Part shown: piece after piece, positions 35,417 through 46,730 of the stretch
How the letters are laid out: each line of letters opens with the position of its first letter
Position numbering within the stretch: position 1 is the stretch's first letter
NCBI GenBank assembly: GCA_963971575.1
Contig: OZ020620.1
Coordinates: forward strand, 43,190,924-43,254,923
DNA length: 64,000 bases
Origin: Liopterus haemorrhoidalis
Taxonomy: Eukaryota > Arthropoda > Insecta > Coleoptera > Dytiscidae
Direction of reading: 5' to 3'
Translations under genes and position numbers: made by a program
The notes under the pieces: generated by a model
Told to the model about the DNA's origin: nothing
The model's input: the letters and a program-made list of their open reading frames with translations, nothing else
Database searches by the model: none

Positions 35417-37079
35417 CAGTTACGGTCAAAATAATAAATACACCTAATATAGTAACCTTATTATTTGTAGTTCGAACACTATTTAAATTCATATTTTTAT
35501 TTTAACTGGCTTAACCAATAAAGCACTTTACTATCTATTAAATCCATAATATTTATCAAGAAATATTATTTGGTCATAGAAATATTTAGATTTTTGTGAA
35601 AACACTGCCTGACATGGTTGGTCAAAATAATAAATACATTTCCTAAAACTCTTAAAAATGATTTGATAACGGAGTTAAGACAGGTTCAGACAAGTTCATA
35701 ATGTATTTATAAGTATATGTTTTACAACAAAAATATTTAGTTTTGTTCAAACTATTGCAAAGATGGGTTAGAATAAGCATTGTGGTAATGAAATGGAACT
35801 TAATTAAAAAATTTAAAAATGATGGCAATTGTTTTACAAGATTTGCTAATATTACGGGTTGTTCTTTGGGAATGGTACAAAATGCCATCAGTCACTCAAA
35901 TAAAGAAGAAACCCGGGGTAGACCACACAAAACTTCAAAGAACGTAGATAGACGCTTGGTAAAGGAAGTGAAAAAAATCCTTTCATGTCATCAACTAATT
36001 TACTAACCGAACTACAACCGAATATTTCTGCACGAACCATTAGTAGGAGGTTGGTAGAGCATAACTTAAGATCATGTTCGCATAAAAAAGTACTATTATT
36101 AAAACCAAGACCCTTACAAGCCCGTAAGGAATTTGCTCAAGAACACATTTACTGGTATGGTGCAGAAGGTATTAAAAAATGGAGAAATATTTTATTTAGT
36201 GACGAAAGTAAATTTATGTTGTTTGGAAATGATGGGAAAAATATTGTTAGGCGTCCTTCAAACCAGGCGTTTAACCCTAAGTACACGAAAAAAACCGTTA
36301 AACATGGAGAAGGTAAGATTTCAATTTGCGGTTGTTTTTCTTGGCATGGTATAGGTCCATTATTTCGCATAGATGAGATAATGACGAAAAAAAATTACAT
36401 CTTAATTTTGGAAACTATTATGCTACCCTACGCGGAATGGAATATGCCACTAATATGGATCTACCAGCAAGATAACGACTCTAAACACACGGCTCGTGCA
36501 ACAAAAACATGGTTCCAGCAAAACAATGTTCGAGTTTTACCTTGGCCTGCTCAATTACCGGATTTGAATCCAATAGAAAATCTTTGGAAACTAGTAAAGG
36601 ATAGGGTTGAGCAGGAAAAACCAACGAACAAAAATGAATTATGGACTGCTGTTCAAGAAGGTTGGTACAGCATTCCTGTAGAGAGCTATCAACCGCTCAT
36701 CGAGTCGATACCCAAACAGGGTCGCGAGTCGATACCCAAACAGGGTCGGGCCGTTTTGGCAAATAAAAGTCATGCTATTGATTACTAAGATTACAAAAAT
36801 TAGTATCATGTAATTAGTAACAGTAAAATGAAATATAAATTTTATAATTGACTAAATTGTATTTATTATTTTGATCAACCATTTCAGGTAGTGTTTTCAC
36901 AAATATCAAAATATTTCTATCACCACATATTATTTCTTGATAAATATTATGGTTTTAATAGATCATAAAGTGCTTTATTGGTTATGCCATTTAGAATAAA
37001 AATATGAATTTATTTAGTGTTCCAACTACAAATAATAAGGTTGGTGTATTAGGTGTATTTATGATTTTGACCGTAACTG
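35417..37079 (+). mobile_element. Tc1-type element with long IR/DR termini
   Basis: The element is 1663 bp, flanked by TA (35415-35416, 37080-37081). Its inverted repeats are about 220 bp long. Each carries two similar binding-site-like words: outer cagttacggtcaaaataata at both tips and inner ggtcaaaataataaatacat at 35620-35639, with the mirrored inner site at 36859-36880. This inverted-repeat/direct-repeat plan is that of Sleeping Beauty-like Tc1 elements. The transposase between them is nearly complete. Confidence 0.95.
35743..36788 (+). pseudogene. Tc1 DD34E transposase with one frameshift
   Basis: The first frame (35743-36006) gives the helix-turn-helix part with a GRPHKTSK motif. A single-base shift near an A-run at 35970 moves coding to the second frame, which runs on to 36788. 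That frame has FSDESKFMLFG (catalytic Asp at residue 73), HGEGKISICGCFSWHG, YQQDNDSKHTA (Asp 163) and LPDLNPIENLW (Glu 198). The Asp-Glu spacing is 34, as in classical Tc1. A 24-bp tandem duplication near the end adds eight residues (ESIPKQGR twice). All three catalytic residues remain, so damage is slight. The enzyme would cut and paste at TA sites in the nucleus. Confidence 0.93.
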
Positions 37080-37081
37080 TA

Positions 37082-37845
37082 TATCTATAAATAATATGAA
37101 TATAAAAAAAACTCAACCTTGTCGTTTTTGTTCAATAGGTAGATTCTGAAATAAACAATTCCGTTTATTTTTTGTATCGCTCTTGTATATTATTACAACG
37201 GCTAGGAGAATTAGTTCGTTCATATTGAAAAGGACAATTCAAGTTGTTCAACACTATCATATAGCAGCACCATGATAAATTAAAGCCTTATAAGTGATTA
37301 GTGTCCCTCTAGTGTTGACAAATTACAGCATACCAATCCTATGCAAATGTCAATTTTATTAATTACCCTACCCACATCGTATTTAATCAAAGCTATCATT
37401 AAAATCTTTAATGCGCATGACTGATATTAAACATTATTTAAGACGTTTCATAATTCATAATTCACACATATGTAATAATGAAGTGTGTATTCATCTTAAA
37501 TGTTTACATATTTTCAACTTTTACTGTAATCGACACATGAAAACAATATCAACGCACTTGTGCATATCTTACGTAATACAAACCCAGTAACTTTAAGATA
37601 TTTAGGTCGCGAACATTGTGTCATTTCTGTTTTTATGAATACCTACCACACTTTCGAGTCAAGACCTATTGGTTTTAAACGATTATTTAAATCCTGAAAA
37701 CTTGATTAGTATCGGACTTGCTTCTAAAGTGGAGGAGAAATTACTCGAGGAGGAAAAGTTCAATCAATAAGGTTATCAAATTTAAGCGATGTGATTCGTT
37801 CGGAAATTGAGAAAATAGTATGAATTGTACAATTTGAATCAAACC
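37082..37845. other. Non-coding DNA
   Basis: No recognised feature. Confidence 0.45.
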
Positions 37846-37895
37846 AGGGGTACCACAAGGTTCCGACTTGGGGCCTATTTTGTTTATATTATAGT
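37846..37895 (+). pseudogene. LINE reverse-transcriptase scrap (GVPQGS motif)
   Basis: A plus frame reads PGVPQGSDLGPILFI, the conserved motif just before the catalytic FADD of LINE reverse transcriptases. Similarity ends on both sides. Confidence 0.7.
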
Positions 37896-38039
37896 TGGAG
37901 TAGGAGTTTGCCTTGATCAGAGATTTAATTTTTTAATTTTTTTTATTATATATTAAACTATTTAATTGATGAAAATCTAACAAAAATATATATAAAGGCC
38001 AAAACTGTGCCAAATACTCAAAAGTTTTTCAAATACCAA

Positions 38040-38870
38040 ATATCATATACTGATCAAATTATTTGAAATAATGCATTTCAATACTTTAAATGTATTTGAA
38101 ATACTAGAAGTATTTGATATTCAAGGGAAATATTTAAAATACTAGGAAATATTTCAAATAATATGATAAATTTGAAATGTATAATAGGGAAATAATAGCG
38201 AAATATTTGAAATACTAGGATATTATTTGAAATATTAGGAAATATTTGAGATACTATTCAATTCAAAAATACTGTTTTTGATTTTTCAATATTACACAGC
38301 TTTGGATTAAAATTATTTACTTTTAAGTCGAAATCCGTTTTGTTATTGATTTAAAAGTGATGTACTTTTATATTAAAAGTAAAATAGCTGTCAAAAGTAG
38401 GTCTGCTTTTAAATTAAATACAAAGGATGTCGACGCATTTTTAAAAGCAAAACTTTTAAATTAACCTGCAATTTCATTGATTATAAAGGAATTTTTTTTT
38501 CAGTGTAGGGAAATATTTGAAAAAATAGGATAAAATATGAAATGTATACTAGGAAAATAATAGGAAAATATTTGAAATACTAGGAAAATATTTGAAATAT
38601 TAGGAAATATTTGAAATACTAGGAAAACATTTTAAATACTAGGAAATATTTGAAATAATAGGGAAATATTTGAAATACAAGGGAAATATTTGAATTAATA
38701 GGGAAATATTTGAAATACTAGGAAAATATTTGAAATACTAGGAAAATATTTGAACTAATAGGAAATATTTGAAATACTAGGGAAATATTTGAAATATTTC
38801 TAAGATTTTCAAATATCAAATAAAAATATCACGGAAAAAGTATTTACAAAATCCAATACAATATTTCTAA
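38040..38870. repeat. AT-rich minisatellite, two arrays of a ~20-bp unit
   Basis: The unit gaaatactaggaaaatattt, with variants, is repeated imperfectly at about 38085-38260 and 38510-38800. Between the arrays (38330-38470) lies a block with many aaaagt/acttttt words. Confidence 0.9.
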
Positions 38871-39983
38871 CACAAGAAAGTAATTGGAATACTTTTTAAA
38901 ATACTTTATTTCAAATATTTCCAGCTCTAGTAAAAACAACAGATTATTCGTTGATTTTGTATATTTTGTTTGTTTTATTTTCTGTTTGCGCGAAAAAGGA
39001 TGTAATACTGACTATATTACTTCTGAATGTATACAGATTGAAAAGATACCGACAAGAATAGGGGATAGGCATGATTTTTTAATTTGTTTTATTATATTCC
39101 TCTTGTTGCATATAACTTAAAAAACAGTTTTGCATTTTTTTTTTAATTTGAAGCATTAAAAAATCATAAATGTATGTAGCGCGCGAAAACCACGTGTGAC
39201 GTCATACCCTACATAAGTGTACTGCGTACAGCCTACACAATCTGTCGTGAACTTATTTACTTGTATAACTTTTATAGATTGTGTAAAGTTAGAGTGATTT
39301 TAATTAAAATAAAGTTTAATTCTATAAAAACAATTTATACATGTTTACCGAATTAAATTTGACTAAACCTGGAAACAGGAGACCAAGGCTCATCTCGGGC
39401 TGTCGCTGATGATGATGATGATGCGGATGATGATGATGATGATGATGATGATTTTTCTATTTTAATTCCTTACTCTCTATGAATTACAGTAATATGCAGG
39501 ATCATCTTAAGGGTGTGCACAACCGTAAAGTTTCTTATACAAGACTAACAACCTGAAATAAAATCAGTAACAATCTATATATCAAAATTTTCAGCAAATT
39601 TTTATCTATCTAATAGGATATTTTTAATTGTAAAAAGAACTGTCATGTAATTGTAAATAAACAAATTGCGTTATAGACGCCATCTTGTAAACCATTCGAC
39701 GCATATTTGTGTACCATGCGGCAAATTGTAGCTAAAGCTCCATTATACAAATATGTTTGGAGATAATTTGTTCTATTGTGAAAATTACTTATAGTTACTG
39801 TACATGGTAATCTATTTTTGCCGCCACCTCGAATCTGCCGCGGTTATTAACATAGGTGCTGCTGATAAAAATGATTTATTTTATGTAAAGAATACTTGTA
39901 CCAAGTGGCATTTCATTATCATCAAGTATAATATTTTTCGACGAAGGCTCTAAACTTTAACAATCTCGAAAAAAATGGTAACG
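38871..39983. other. Non-coding DNA with a (GAT)n run
   Basis: A GAT-type microsatellite is at 39407-39452. The frame at 38884-39120 has no motif. 39818-39865 resembles 18288-18365. Confidence 0.5.
39407..39452. repeat. (GAT)n microsatellite
   Basis: Fifteen or so GAT units with one interruption (gcg at 39423-39425). Confidence 0.97.
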
Positions 39984-39985
39984 TA

Positions 39986-41294
39986 CAAGGTGTCTCAAAA
40001 GAAATTTTATATTTATTTAGCTTACTGCGTGAACGCAACGTATCCGAGGGGCGCGGGGTTATGTCAATCGGTAGCCTGGCTCTTGGGAATTCAGTCGCTA
40101 TGGAGCGTTTCTCGGGAGCAGACCGCGCGTTATGCGTGCGAGAGTTTTACAAAAACGGTGATTCGGCGACTGTAGCGCGTAGAAAATTTTGCAGTATTCG
40201 AGGTTTTCGCCACTTAAATGATGCGCCAAGCATTCCTCTCATTCGATATTGGGTTAAAAAGTTTGAAGAGACTGGTACAACGCTGGATAAATCAAAATCC
40301 GGGCGACCTAGGTCATCAAGAACGGTAGAAAACATGGAGAATGTTAATCAGTCTGTTCGTGACGACCCGAACCTTTCAATTCGGAAGCGCGCAAGTGCTT
40401 TAAATGTGCATAGATCATCATTACATCGCATTATGCACAAAGACCTAAAGCTGCACCCCTACAAAATTCAATTAGTGCAAGAATTAAAGCCCCAAGATGT
40501 CAGTCAGAGGCTTAATTTCGTAAATCAGGTGATTGAGCGATTTTCAACGTTTACCAACATTTTGTTTTCGGATGAAGCTCATTTTCATCTTAATGGCCAC
40601 GTAAATAAGCAGAACTGCCGCTACTGGAGTGCAACGAATCCGAAACGCAAACATCAGAAACCCCTACATTCGCCTAAAGTGACTGTATGGGCTGCGATGT
40701 CGGCGCGAGGAATTATCGGCCCTTACTTTTTTGAAGACGAAAGGGGGCGTGCAGTTACAGTGAATTCAGAGCGTTATGTGGAGATGTTAGACAACTTCTT
40801 GGTACCTGAACTGCAAAACTTTCCTGGCTATAACCAAAGAACATGGTTCCAACAGGACGGAGCAACTTCACACACGTCCAATATGTCTCTGCCACGTGTT
40901 CGTGAAATTTTCTCAGGCAAATTGATCTCCCGGAGAGGTGACATAAATTGGCCTCCACGCAGTCCAGATTTAACCCCTATGGACTTTTTCCTATGGGGTT
41001 ATCTTAAATCTAAAGTTTACGCCAATAAACCGACTTCACTGGCGCATTTGAAAGAAAATATCCGTCACGAAATGGCAGCCATCCCTGAGTCCACCTGCCG
41101 AGACGTCATAAGTAATTTTACTGTTCGATTAAATGAGTGCCGAGAACGCGAGGGTCTACATTTAGACGATATTATTTTTAAGAAATAAATCCCCAAAAAG
41201 TGTATTTTAATAATTAATAAAAATTTTTTCTATATACGGCTTACTTTTTTTTTAATCGATCCACTAAATATAAAATTTCTTTTGAGACACCTTG
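39986..41294 (+). mobile_element. Complete DD41D Tc1/mariner-superfamily element
   Basis: The element is 1309 bp with 30-bp perfect terminal inverted repeats starting caaggtgtctcaaaagaa, flanked by TA on both sides (39984-39985, 41295-41296). It carries one long uninterrupted transposase gene and an AATAAA-type word near 41215. Everything expected of an autonomous copy is present. A deleted sister is at 882-1807. Confidence 0.97.
40061..41188 (+). CDS. Intact DD41D transposase (Tc1/mariner superfamily, rosa-like)
   Basis: The 375-residue enzyme would cut and paste its own element at TA dinucleotides in the nucleus. Residues 14-75 look like the DUF4817-type helix-turn-helix (ERFSGADRALCVREFYKNGD). 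A GRPR motif follows at 81-84 and a second HTH at about 100-130. Catalytic residues are Asp 171 (FSDEAHFHLNG), Asp 266 (WFQQDGATSHTS) and Asp 308 (SPDLTPMDFFLWG). There are 41 residues between the second and third, the spacing of rosa-type elements. The start at 40061 gives the longest frame. The Met at 40100 (MERFSG) fits the usual family start and may be the true one. There are no stops or frameshifts, and the gene fills most of the element. Confidence 0.95.
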   Translation: MSIGSLALGNSVAMERFSGADRALCVREFYKNGDSATVARRKFCSIRGFRHLNDAPSIPLIRYWVKKFEETGTTLDKSKSGRPRSSRTVENMENVNQSVRDDPNLSIRKRASALNVHRSSLHRIMHKDLKLHPYKIQLVQELKPQDVSQRLNFVNQVIERFSTFTNILFSDEAHFHLNGHVNKQNCRYWSATNPKRKHQKPLHSPKVTVWAAMSARGIIGPYFFEDERGRAVTVNSERYVEMLDNFLVPELQNFPGYNQRTWFQQDGATSHTSNMSLPRVREIFSGKLISRRGDINWPPRSPDLTPMDFFLWGYLKSKVYANKPTSLAHLKENIRHEMAAIPESTCRDVISNFTVRLNECREREGLHLDDIIFKK

Positions 41295-41296
41295 TA

Positions 41297-42150
41297 TTAT
41301 TTGAACATTTCTACACAAAACTATATACATATAAAAATTATTTGAAAACCACAAATATATTTAAAAATTACAGAACATTGTTGTGTGATTCCTAGTATTA
41401 AGTTATTGAGCAATAACATTTTTACAATAATTTTTTCTACAATCAAAATATCCTATTAGATAAATAAAAATTCTGTGCAAAATTTGATGTATAGATTGTC
41501 ACTAATTTTATTTCAGATTGTTAGTTTTGTATAAGAAACTAATAATCTCTGGGGGTTGTACGTAGCGTTAAGCGCTGGTAGTGTACAATTCTGTTAAATT
41601 GAACAAGTTGTGTTCAAACACCATTAATCTATTATATCTAAAATAGACAAGTTCAGAGGACATCATAAATTTGCATATTACACAGCATTAATAAATTTAA
41701 CTCGACTAATGTATGTCTTAAACATTTTTACACAGTTCTCATGCATAAATTAGTCGAAGTTAAAATATGCGAACATGCTTTAAACGCGGAAATACGTGCT
41801 GAACGAATTGATTAAAATAGCCAATAAGTTCTTCTTTTCAGTCAGTTTGTTTGTTTTAGTAATAAGCCGATGCAGCTGGGTGTATGTTCGAGAACTTGCA
41901 ATCGGGATATTATTGCACTTTACTACTTTTTAGAAATAACTTATTTGAACTTGACCAGGAATGCGGAAATTATAATTTTTATTTATTGTAATGTTTTATT
42001 TTCTTATATTGATGTTAATGAAATTGCTGAAGATTATCACGATTAAAGATAGTGACCGAAAGAAAATGGTTATATATCGGTTCGGTAACACAGCGGCGTT
42101 CTCAGGATAGTGTCATAGGATAGGGATTAAAGGAATATTCGGTCGTTATT
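41297..42150. other. Non-coding DNA
   Basis: No gene or repeat recognised. Confidence 0.45.
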
Positions 42151-42154
42151 TCTT

Positions 42155-42232
42155 TTTAGGGTTTTGTAGCTATGGCCACCAAAAATCCTCATAATGTCAC
42201 TCATGTGTCTGTTTGTCTGTCGGTCTGCCTGC

Positions 42233-42286
<54 letters not shown>

Positions 42287-42389
42287 GTCCGTCTATCTGG
42301 CTATCTGTCTGTCTGTCAGCACGGTGAAAAATTAAGTTTGGCACAATTTTTTGTCCCAAATGTAGAAAAACCACTGAGAGTTCAAAAAA
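42155..42389 (+). mobile_element. Helentron-like repeat, 5' fragment
   Basis: It starts tttttagggttttgtagcta, then a GTCT run that drifts into TCTA repeats (42210-42320), then a body ending near 42389 where it meets an opposite copy tail-first. Confidence 0.78.
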
Positions 42390-42391
42390 AA

Positions 42392-43112
42392 AAAAATGAT
42401 GTGAAGTGTGAATTTTCACACATTTCAGGGTTTTGCAGGTATTTAGTAAGTGAATGATGATTATTTGGGATGCCAAAACAAATTTTATATTAAAATATTT
42501 TTTTTGTTAATTTTAATTCGAACGCCTAATACCATTATTTAGGTTTCTAAATATGTGCAGTATTTTTTTTTTTATATAGCAAGGTTCATTAAGAATTTTA
42601 AAAATTGTGCCTATGGCTTCCATTGGTTGTTATAAGTTCCGCCCCTCTGATTTCGTGTACATTGAAACAGAATTAAATTATAATTTGAACAATTTCCACT
42701 GGTTATTAAATTTACGCTTTTAAAAATTAAATGCAACATTTGCCAAAATATAACTAGAATTATGAAAAAATAATTAAAACAATATAAAAATTAAAAAAAA
42801 AAACAAAAAATAATATTGTCTCTTCTCGCAGGGTTCGATCTCTTTTGGATCGAGTTACTTGGGTGAAAATCCAGCGTCAAAACCACTACACCAGCATACA
42901 CGTTCCAGTGTAGCATGTTACAAAGCTATAACTTGTGTACATTATTAGCCAAAAATCACAAAAAATGCTTTTTTTTTCCAAAAACATAATCTGATCAAAA
43001 ATTGCTGTTGTACTATTCCGGACAGACAGACAGACAGACAGACAGAGAGACAGACAGACGACAAAATGACGGTATAAGGATTTTTTGGTCATACCTACAA
43101 AATCCTAAAAAG
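42392..43112 (-). mobile_element. Helentron-like repeat, internally shortened
   Basis: The 3' end (42395-42445) has the hairpin tgtgaattttcaca and cagggttttgcaggta. The 5' end at 43112 has the inverse, tacctacaaaatcct. Compared with 29576-30631, sequence between about 43020 and the GTCT run (here gacagacagac on +) is deleted. A tRNA-Glu-like module is at 42823-42905. Confidence 0.8.
42823..42905 (-). other. tRNA-Glu-like module inside the Helentron-like repeat
   Basis: The minus strand reads atgctggtgtagtggttttg, then acgctggattttcaccc, and ends in a T-arm-like gatcgaaccctgcg. It occupies the same place as the module at 30012-30090. Confidence 0.68.
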
Positions 43113-43185
43113 ATTATCAACATTTCTTTTATCAAAATTTCTTAGATATTCAGCATTCTGTTACCTTTTTACGCTTATTTAAAAC

Positions 43186-43236
43186 CTACAAAACCCTGAA
43201 ATGTTTGAAAATTCACACTTCATATCAATTTTTTAT
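43186..43236 (+). mobile_element. Helentron-like repeat, 3' terminal scrap
   Basis: Only acctacaaaaccctgaaatg, a slightly damaged hairpin, and cttcatatcaattttttatt remain. Confidence 0.75.
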
Positions 43237-43239
43237 TAT

Positions 43240-44425
43240 TATCATTGGGATAAAATGGCCCAATTTCGGTGCCTGTTCCATAGGTTGGCTATCCCTACCT
43301 TACGATTTAAATTAAGAAGATAAATAAGAGGTGAATAATTACAATATATAGAAACAAAAATACACGCAAAGAATGCAGAAGATGTTCATCTCAAAGAGCA
43401 TTTACTTTAATTAAATCATGTAAGTTGCATCTTATCTGGACATTTTTTTCGCACATTTAAATTCATATGATATCATTTGAGAAAGTTTACATAATAATAT
43501 TTACAGTCTATTTCACGTACACATGTGTTGTTGCTAATTAAAAAATATAATTACTTAAACAAGCGGTACGCGGAAAAATTTCATACATATAAGCAACGAC
43601 ATGATTATGATATAATACATTATGTTCAGAATACAATTATTATGTAAACGTGTAATTTAGTCATTTGTTTTATTTTTGAGGTAGGCTTTCTTACAATACG
43701 CCTACATCAAAAATTCACCTGGAATTTTTATTTCGTTGCAAGAAAACTGCACGTGTTTAAATTCTTAAGTGTAGCAGTTCTCAACATCTTAAGTTTTCAA
43801 CAACTGTGAATTCTCATATGTATACCAATTATTCGAGCTGTAAGAGAGTTATTTAATTGAATATATTTATCCAATAAAACATTGAAAAATATTAAATAAT
43901 AGAGAAAATAATCTATTTCTTAGAAACCCTTTCTTTAATACCGCTTAAACCGCTTAAAATAAGATAAGCAGACATGTTTATTAATATAAATTGAAGCCCT
44001 AATATCGTAAACAAAAAAAGGAAATCGTAAATTCTATATTAGGTTACAAAAGTGTCAAATAATTATTATCTATTCGGACCATATTTAAATAACTATTAAT
44101 CTCTGTCTTGAAAATGTAAACTTACCTTGGTTATTTTTCTATGGAGATTATTCTATTTAAATTATTACCGATAAATTATCATATACGTGTTGAGATGCAC
44201 CAGATGGCCAGGGGTATTATATGACATTTTGTCAGGTGGGCAAGGATAAGTTCTCGGGGAGTAGAAATTAAATACAAGGACTAAATACCCACAAAACCCT
44301 TATAATGTTTGCCACCGGGTTTCCACTGAAACTTATGACGTTTAGTTTCACAAAAAGGCATCCGCGGTTCTGAGTTCCTGTCTAAAATTACTAGCAGTCT
44401 CCCTCTAAAAGTTCAATAAATACGT
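43240..44425. other. Non-coding DNA
   Basis: No recognised feature. Confidence 0.45.
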
Positions 44426-44458
44426 AATACTCCCTCCATCCCAAAATATTGTATACAT

Positions 44459-45335
44459 AAGGTGACCAACCGTCCTCCTTTGGGGAGGACAGTCCTCCTT
44501 TTGTAAGGTCTGTCCTTCCTTGAAAAGTGTCCTCCTTTTCGATATTTGTCGTCCTTTTCGTAAATTTTCGTATTCGATCGATGCCGAGCCGATCCGTTGC
44601 AATTGATGTGACGGTAGAATGCGGCGAGACGCGATTATGAGACGCATAAGCTCCGAACGGGAGATGTTGCGAGAGCGCGTCGCACACAAGTGGCTTTGTT
44701 TATTTGGAGGAATCAAATCCAGGCACAACAGAAAAGTTTATCAAAGAAGTGCAGAAATTTTACCAAACATGTTTTCAATATATCGAAGAATGGTCTGAAA
44801 CAAACACCTTGGTAAATAATACCATTCAATGGTATTTTTTTACTTCATCGCAAGTAAATTGGACAGATATTGAATCTTGTGTTTAGTTTTTATCATAAAA
44901 ATGCCAGATATTAAAATAGACGACAATTGTCTCTTTGAAGAAATTAGAAAACTGAATGTATAATTAAATTCTGAAAAATTAATACAATGGGAAAATCAAC
45001 ACGTTGAAATTGATAAAAGATGGGTAGAAATATTCAGCCATTTTAAAAATGAACATATTCCATGTGAAAATTTATTTATTCTCATTCAATTTACCTTGTG
45101 CTGCCCTGGAAATAATGCAGCAGTTGAAAGAGTTTTTTCAATTGCTAATGATTTTTGGACAACTGAGAAATCTAGATTGAATGTTGATAGTCTAGCTGCA
45201 GCACTTGCTGTAAAACTCAACATGAAGGATATTTCTTGTTCAGATATTACTAATATATTGTTAGAAGATGATACTTTAATCAAAAATATTCATTCGATTG
45301 ATAAGTACTCGTTTAAATAATAATTAATCATTAAA
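44459..45335 (+). pseudogene. hAT transposase remnant with dimerisation domain
   Basis: A likely 5' terminus aaggtgaccaaccgtcctcc at 44459 is followed by a hairpin-prone gtcctcctt-rich stretch. Coding pieces follow: 44704-44886 (EKFIKEVQKFYQTCFQYIEE) and, after several stops, 45096-45320, the C-terminal hAT dimerisation domain (CPGNNAAVERVFSIANDFWT, then KSRLNVDSLAAALAVKLN). The family form is 'CPxSNAxxERxFS...'. The DDE core is missing. The right terminus and target duplication were not found. Confidence 0.82.
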
Positions 45336-45373
45336 TTTTTTTTCAACAAAGTTTTTATTTTACATTTGTCATA

Positions 45374-45690
45374 TTATAGTGTATTATTGTTGCAAAGAAT
45401 AAAATGAAAAAAAAAAATACGATATTTCCTTGTGTCCTCTTTTTCATGTAAAAGTACGATTTTAATTTTATGCTCAAGTAACCTTGGGTTGTCAGCCATA
45501 AGTAAAATTGAAGTATCATTTGCAAATATGATTAGTAGATCAGATGATACATGATTAGGTAAATCGTTTATGAATAAACAGAATAAGATTGGTCCTAGCA
45601 CAGAACCTTGGGGTACACCTAGTTTTACTTCAGTGCTTTGAGATTTGTCACGACTATTAGTTGCCTATACTCCATGAATGATATCATGTC
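45374..45690 (-). pseudogene. LINE reverse-transcriptase fragment with mutated catalytic site
   Basis: The minus strand gives GVPQGSVLGPILFCLFINDL and then LLIIFANDTSILL. The catalytic FADD motif reads FAND, so the first of the two metal-binding Asp residues is Asn. Homology fades soon after (NPRLLEHKI). It is a dead, double-truncated piece inside the composite at 44428-45880. Confidence 0.85.
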
Positions 45691-45884
45691 CCATCCAAGT
45701 TGTGGAGACAAACACGTCTTTGTTAAATTAAAACTTTTTGTATTAATCTTTGCTTTACTAGATATTTGTAATTATTTTATAAATAAAATCATTTTAATAA
45801 ATTCAAATTGTAAATGTATATCATATTTTCGGACAAGTAAAAAATCAATATATATACCATATTTTCGGATGGAGGGAGTATTAT

Positions 45885-46730
45885 TTTTTGTACCTGTTTA
45901 TATCTTTTGAGTCCGTTGTTCGTTGTTACTTAATACTTTAAGATCTTTTCATTTAATAAACGTTTTCAACATAATGTCTAAAGAAGGATAACGAACCATT
46001 ATATCTATAAAAAGAGTAAATAGTGGTCTTAAATCGTCAAGGTCGGGATTCTCACCCGGATCTGTTTGCAGGGTCATTGCTTTCGCCAATTAAACTTCCT
46101 CAGTAATGTCGTACATCAACAAGAGCTCTGCGCTTGTCGTCTTCACAAGCAACAAATACCAGTCAGCAGACACTCTAGTGCATTGTCTCGTTAACTAACT
46201 TGAAAGTTTTGCAATAGAATGCCAAATATTTTGCTGTGTTAACAGATAATTAAATGGAGGAATAATTAGAATATTTTTAAATTAACTATCTAAAAATTAA
46301 GGACGATTCTCAGAACAAATTTTTTATTTAAATTTTCAAGAATATTTTTAAGAAATCTAAAATTAAATTTTATTTATTATAACCAAGGGAAAGTTTATTT
46401 ATGTATTTATTTATATTACTTAGGTCACCTAACAGAACCATTTGTAAAATGATTCCTATAACAGGGTAACACACAACAAAACAACAAAGTTCACGACAAA
46501 AATATTTTTTTCAGTTGGCTGAGGACGTAGCAAGTACTGAATTTCAAAATACCTGGAAATAGTGGAGAAGTAATAATCGAAAATAGAGAACTTATGTTTG
46601 TGAGATCACAATTAAGCCCTGTCAGCGAGTGTCAATTGGGTGACAGTAGACTTCGCCCCGTTATTAACACGCAGCGAGCAAAAAAGTAAAAACGCAATTC
46701 CCGTAACCCCCCAAATATTCATATAAATGA
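45885..46730. other. Non-coding DNA
   Basis: No recognised feature. Confidence 0.45.

Larger units (their letters stand above)
44428..45880 (+). mobile_element. Plant-type mariner (Stowaway-like ends) filled with other elements
   Basis: The left end reads actccctccatcccaaaata and the right end carries its inverse, tattttcggatggagggagt. The right subterminal region has a second copy of catattttcgga (about 45825). The stretch 45690-45880 matches the copy at 60399-60600 in reverse. Between the ends lie a hAT fragment and a LINE fragment, so the original interior has been replaced or displaced. The CTCCCTCC end is characteristic of Stowaway and plant mariner elements. Confidence 0.7.

Noticed and set aside
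38040..38870. CRISPR-like array.
   Set aside because: Units are contiguous and drifting, with no unique spacers, in a eukaryotic setting.
44391..44728. Overlapping minus-strand genes of 98 and 107 codons.
   Set aside because: They read through the gtcctcctt-rich hAT terminus and have no motif.
44459..45335. Complete hAT element.
   Set aside because: No matching right terminus or 8-bp duplication was found, and the catalytic core is absent.
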